A stretch of 6,371 nt of DNA, taken from positions 1 to 6,371 of the forward strand of contig USOG01000084.1 in NCBI GenBank assembly GCA_900556365.1, in the 5' to 3' direction. Source of the DNA: an uncultured Collinsella sp. (GTDB lineage Bacteria > Actinomycetota > Coriobacteriia > Coriobacteriales > Coriobacteriaceae). The translations under genes were made by a program, and so were the position numbers. Below the pieces are notes generated by a model that saw only the letters and a program-made list of their open reading frames with translations, was not told the DNA's origin and did not search any database. Positions 5,580 to 6,371 of the stretch are shown here, piece by piece (position 1 is the first letter of the stretch; every line of letters starts with the position of its first letter).

Positions 5580-6368
5580 CTAGAAAAGGCGCTCAGTCTG
5601 CAGAAAGTTTCCGCAAAAGCTCACGCGGTGCAGCGGACAAAGTCCATGTTTGCGAATGGCCTCGATGTGCTCGGGGCTCGCATAGCCCTTCGACTCGGCC
5701 AGATGGTACTCGGGATACTCGGCGTCGAACTCGACCATCATCTCGTCACGCGTGACCTTGGCCATGATGGACGCCGCGGCGATGCAGGCGATCTTGGCAT
5801 CGCCCTTCACCACATCGCGCTCGTTAGGAACGGCACCCAAAGGATTACCGTCCATGAGGACGCAGTCGGGTTCAAGCCCCGTATCGGCCACAGCACCCGC
5901 GACGGCAGCGCGGATGGCGCGGGCCATGCCCATCTCATCGATATCCGCGGGAGCGATATGGCAAAAACCGATCGCCGTCGCCACCTCGGCAATCTTCACT
6001 GAGAGCAACTCGCGGCGCGCCGGCGTGAGCTTTTTGGAATCGTTGATGCCCCAGACGCGCGGCTCCATAGGAAGGCAGACAGCGCATACCGTCAAAGGAC
6101 CGGCCACCGATCCGCGACCCACCTCGTCGACACCAACGACCACTCCATCGCCGCCAAGATCATGCATAAGCTCGTACATGTCATTGACGCGCTCGCGCTC
6201 GGCAAGCTCTTTGGCATGGCGTTTGAGGGCGCGTTCGCAAGCCTTGATCACCTGCTGGCGCGGGTCCTCGCGATAATGCTCCACGAGGGCGGGAATCTCC
6301 TCAAACGTGGCGCTCGCCAACTCACCGGCAACCTGCGATGCCGAAACCGAGCTCGTCATGTTGGCCAT
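5580..6368 (-). CDS. rnhB: Ribonuclease HII
   Basis: Cleaves the RNA strand of RNA-DNA hybrids and nicks at single ribonucleotides in DNA, starting ribonucleotide excision repair; cytoplasmic, metal dependent. It has 262 aa. The catalytic DEDD set is visible: D81 and E82 in GVDEVGRGSVAGP, D173 in LMDGN, D190 in VKGDAKIACIAAASIMAKVTRD. The D173 to D190 spacing of 17 matches characterised RNase HII. The C-terminal blocks YHLAESKGYASPEH (221-234) and HGLCPLHRVSF (241-251) are present. An N-terminal extension of about 75 residues, helical and charged, precedes the catalytic domain, as in the longer firmicute-type RnhB. The start is ATG 6368, or ATG 6359 three codons later. The ribosome site would lie outside the window, so the choice is open and the reading frame could even extend further. 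It ends with TAG before a strong terminator, so it closes an upstream transcription unit. Confidence 0.96.
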   Translation of the reverse strand: MANMTSSVSASQVAGELASATFEEIPALVEHYREDPRQQVIKACERALKRHAKELAERERVNDMYELMHDLGGDGVVVGVDEVGRGSVAGPLTVCAVCLPMEPRVWGINDSKKLTPARRELLSVKIAEVATAIGFCHIAPADIDEMGMARAIRAAVAGAVADTGLEPDCVLMDGNPLGAVPNERDVVKGDAKIACIAAASIMAKVTRDEMMVEFDAEYPEYHLAESKGYASPEHIEAIRKHGLCPLHRVSFCGNFLQTERLF

Positions 6369-6371
6369 ACC

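Noticed and set aside
1..6371. CRISPR array, tRNA, rRNA, insertion sequence or attachment site
   Set aside because: No spaced direct repeats, no T-loop or rRNA signature, no transposase or terminal repeats were seen. XerC has its normal housekeeping neighbour, so it is not a phage or integron integrase.

Overview
This is an ordinary, densely packed bacterial housekeeping region with every gene on the minus strand. It looks like a GC-rich Gram-positive chromosome. Anti-Shine-Dalgarno-type sites (AAGGAGG, GGAGG, AAAGGAG) precede the genes. The order rnhB, yraN, comM, dprA is a cluster shared by actinobacteria and firmicutes. It is joined to a firmicute-like trmFO-xerC pair. GC-rich codon use plus the folate-dependent TrmFO suggests an actinobacterium of the Coriobacteriia (Collinsella or Olsenella type), but this is an inference from gene order and composition only.

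Reading in the direction of transcription (right to left): rnhB (RNase HII) enters at the right edge and ends at a strong intrinsic terminator (5489-5530). A gap of about 190 bases follows, with no promoter I could recognise. Five genes then run with almost no spacing: yraN (nuclease-like UPF0102), comM (AAA+ Mg-chelatase-like ATPase), dprA (RecA loader for incoming single-stranded DNA), trmFO (tRNA m5U54 methyltransferase) and xerC (tyrosine recombinase). Junctions are a TGATG overlap (yraN/comM), an ATGA overlap (comM/dprA), a 14-nt gap holding a ribosome binding site (dprA/trmFO), and an ATAG overlap (trmFO/xerC). This indicates one translationally coupled operon. The left 180 bases are non-coding. 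They hold a good sigma-70-type promoter pointing left with an inverted repeat in its spacer, and a small hairpin with a T run. They probably form the 3' end of this operon and the 5' leader of the next gene, which lies outside the window.

Functionally the genes concern DNA and RNA upkeep: removal of RNA from DNA (RnhB), handling and recombination of transforming DNA (DprA, ComM, perhaps YraN), chromosome dimer resolution (XerC) and tRNA modification (TrmFO).

I found no undescribed system. The best observation is that xerC appears to start at an AUA codon, supported by a GGAGG site, a 4-base overlap with the trmFO stop, and an N-terminus that matches the family only if AUA is used. Second is the leftward promoter with an operator-like palindrome. 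Third is a DprA that lacks the N-terminal domain and deviates in motifs that are usually conserved.
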